From NCBI GenBank assembly GCA_030040415.1, contig JASHTT010000623.1:1-5427 (forward strand): DNA of 5,427 nucleotides, written 5' to 3'. The translations under genes were made by a program, and so were the position numbers. The DNA comes from Streptosporangiaceae bacterium (lineage in GTDB: Bacteria; Actinomycetota; Actinomycetes; Streptosporangiales; Streptosporangiaceae). Positions 5,140 through 5,427 of the stretch are shown piece after piece (within the stretch, counting starts at the first letter, position 1; each line of letters starts with the position of its first letter). Under the pieces are notes generated by a model. That model ran no database searches, was not told the DNA's origin, and saw only the letters and a program-made list of their open reading frames with translations.

Positions 5140-5427
5140 CCGGACCGCAGGTGCGCATCGTCGTGGCCGACGACCATCAGGTCGTCCGCACCGGCTTCGC
5201 CGCGCTTCTCGACACTCAGCCGGACTTCACCGTCGTCGGCACGGCTTCCGACGGCGCCGAGGCGGTCCGAGTCAGCCGCCAGACGGTGCCGGACGTCGTG
5301 CTGATGGACGTCCGGATGCCCGGCACCGACGGCATCGAGGCCACCCGGCAACTGGCCGGCGAGGCGGGTGGCCCGCGGATCATCATCCTCACCACCTTCG
5401 ACCTGGACGAGTACGTCTACGACGCGC
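5136..5427 (+). CDS. NarL/LuxR-type response regulator, N-terminal receiver part (3' end outside the window)
   Basis: Receives phosphate from the kinase encoded just upstream and, in this family, then binds DNA through a C-terminal LuxR-type helix-turn-helix. Only 97 codons are present, all receiver domain. With GTG 5136 as residue 1, the acidic pair is Asp12-Asp13 (VVADDHQVVR), the phospho-acceptor is Asp58 (VVLMDVRMPG) and the conserved switch threonine is Thr86 in IIILTTFD, followed by LDEYVYDA as usual for this group. The GTG overlaps the kinase TGA as GTGA (5136-5139), so the two form an operon. GTG 5151 is an alternative start five codons later. The DNA-binding half is beyond the window, so the NarL assignment rests on the receiver sequence and on the HisKA_3 partner. 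Likely targets are the divergent ABC operon and its own promoter (inference). Confidence 0.92.
   Translation, partial: MTGPQVRIVVADDHQVVRTGFAALLDTQPDFTVVGTASDGAEAVRVSRQTVPDVVLMDVRMPGTDGIEATRQLAGEAGGPRIIILTTFDLDEYVYDA

Noticed and set aside
1..5427. Mobile elements, tRNA/rRNA genes, CRISPR arrays
   Set aside because: I saw no transposase or integrase motifs, no cloverleaf-like segments and no regularly spaced repeats. The window is almost fully explained by the six genes.

Overview
The window is very GC-rich with strongly G/C-ending codons. The gene types (an isocitrate lyase of the mycobacterial/Streptomyces kind, ABC-2 permeases with the 'EWTK.RT' N-terminus, and a NarL-type kinase/regulator pair) point to an actinomycete. 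I cannot name the genus from the sequence.

Layout. Positions 1-204 (+) are the last 67 codons of isocitrate lyase (aceA), the glyoxylate-shunt enzyme. A near-perfect hairpin (223-268) then separates it from a convergent minus-strand operon and probably terminates both. That operon, read right to left, is a complete ABC exporter: an ATPase (3638-2706), a 531-residue ABC-2 permease carrying a large extracytoplasmic beta-sandwich domain (2709-1114), and a shorter 279-residue ABC-2 permease (1114-275). The three genes overlap by 4 and 1 bases, and each permease has a strong Shine-Dalgarno, so they look translationally coupled. A 157-bp divergent intergenic region (3639-3795) holds a likely leaderless promoter for the ABC operon and a cluster of GTCCC/GGGAC repeats. 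To its right, on the plus strand, are a 447-residue membrane histidine kinase (3796-5139) and the first 97 codons of its NarL-type response regulator (from GTG 5136, running off the window). These two overlap by 4 bases.

How they work together (inference). The arrangement is a self-contained two-component/ABC exporter cassette: the kinase/regulator pair probably controls the divergent exporter through the shared promoter region. The kinase has only short extracytoplasmic loops, so it may sense within the membrane or through the transporter. The most distinctive element is the lectin/glucanase-like domain inserted in only one of the two permeases, which could bind a glycan, cell-wall fragment or antibiotic outside the membrane. 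aceA is unrelated to the cassette in function.
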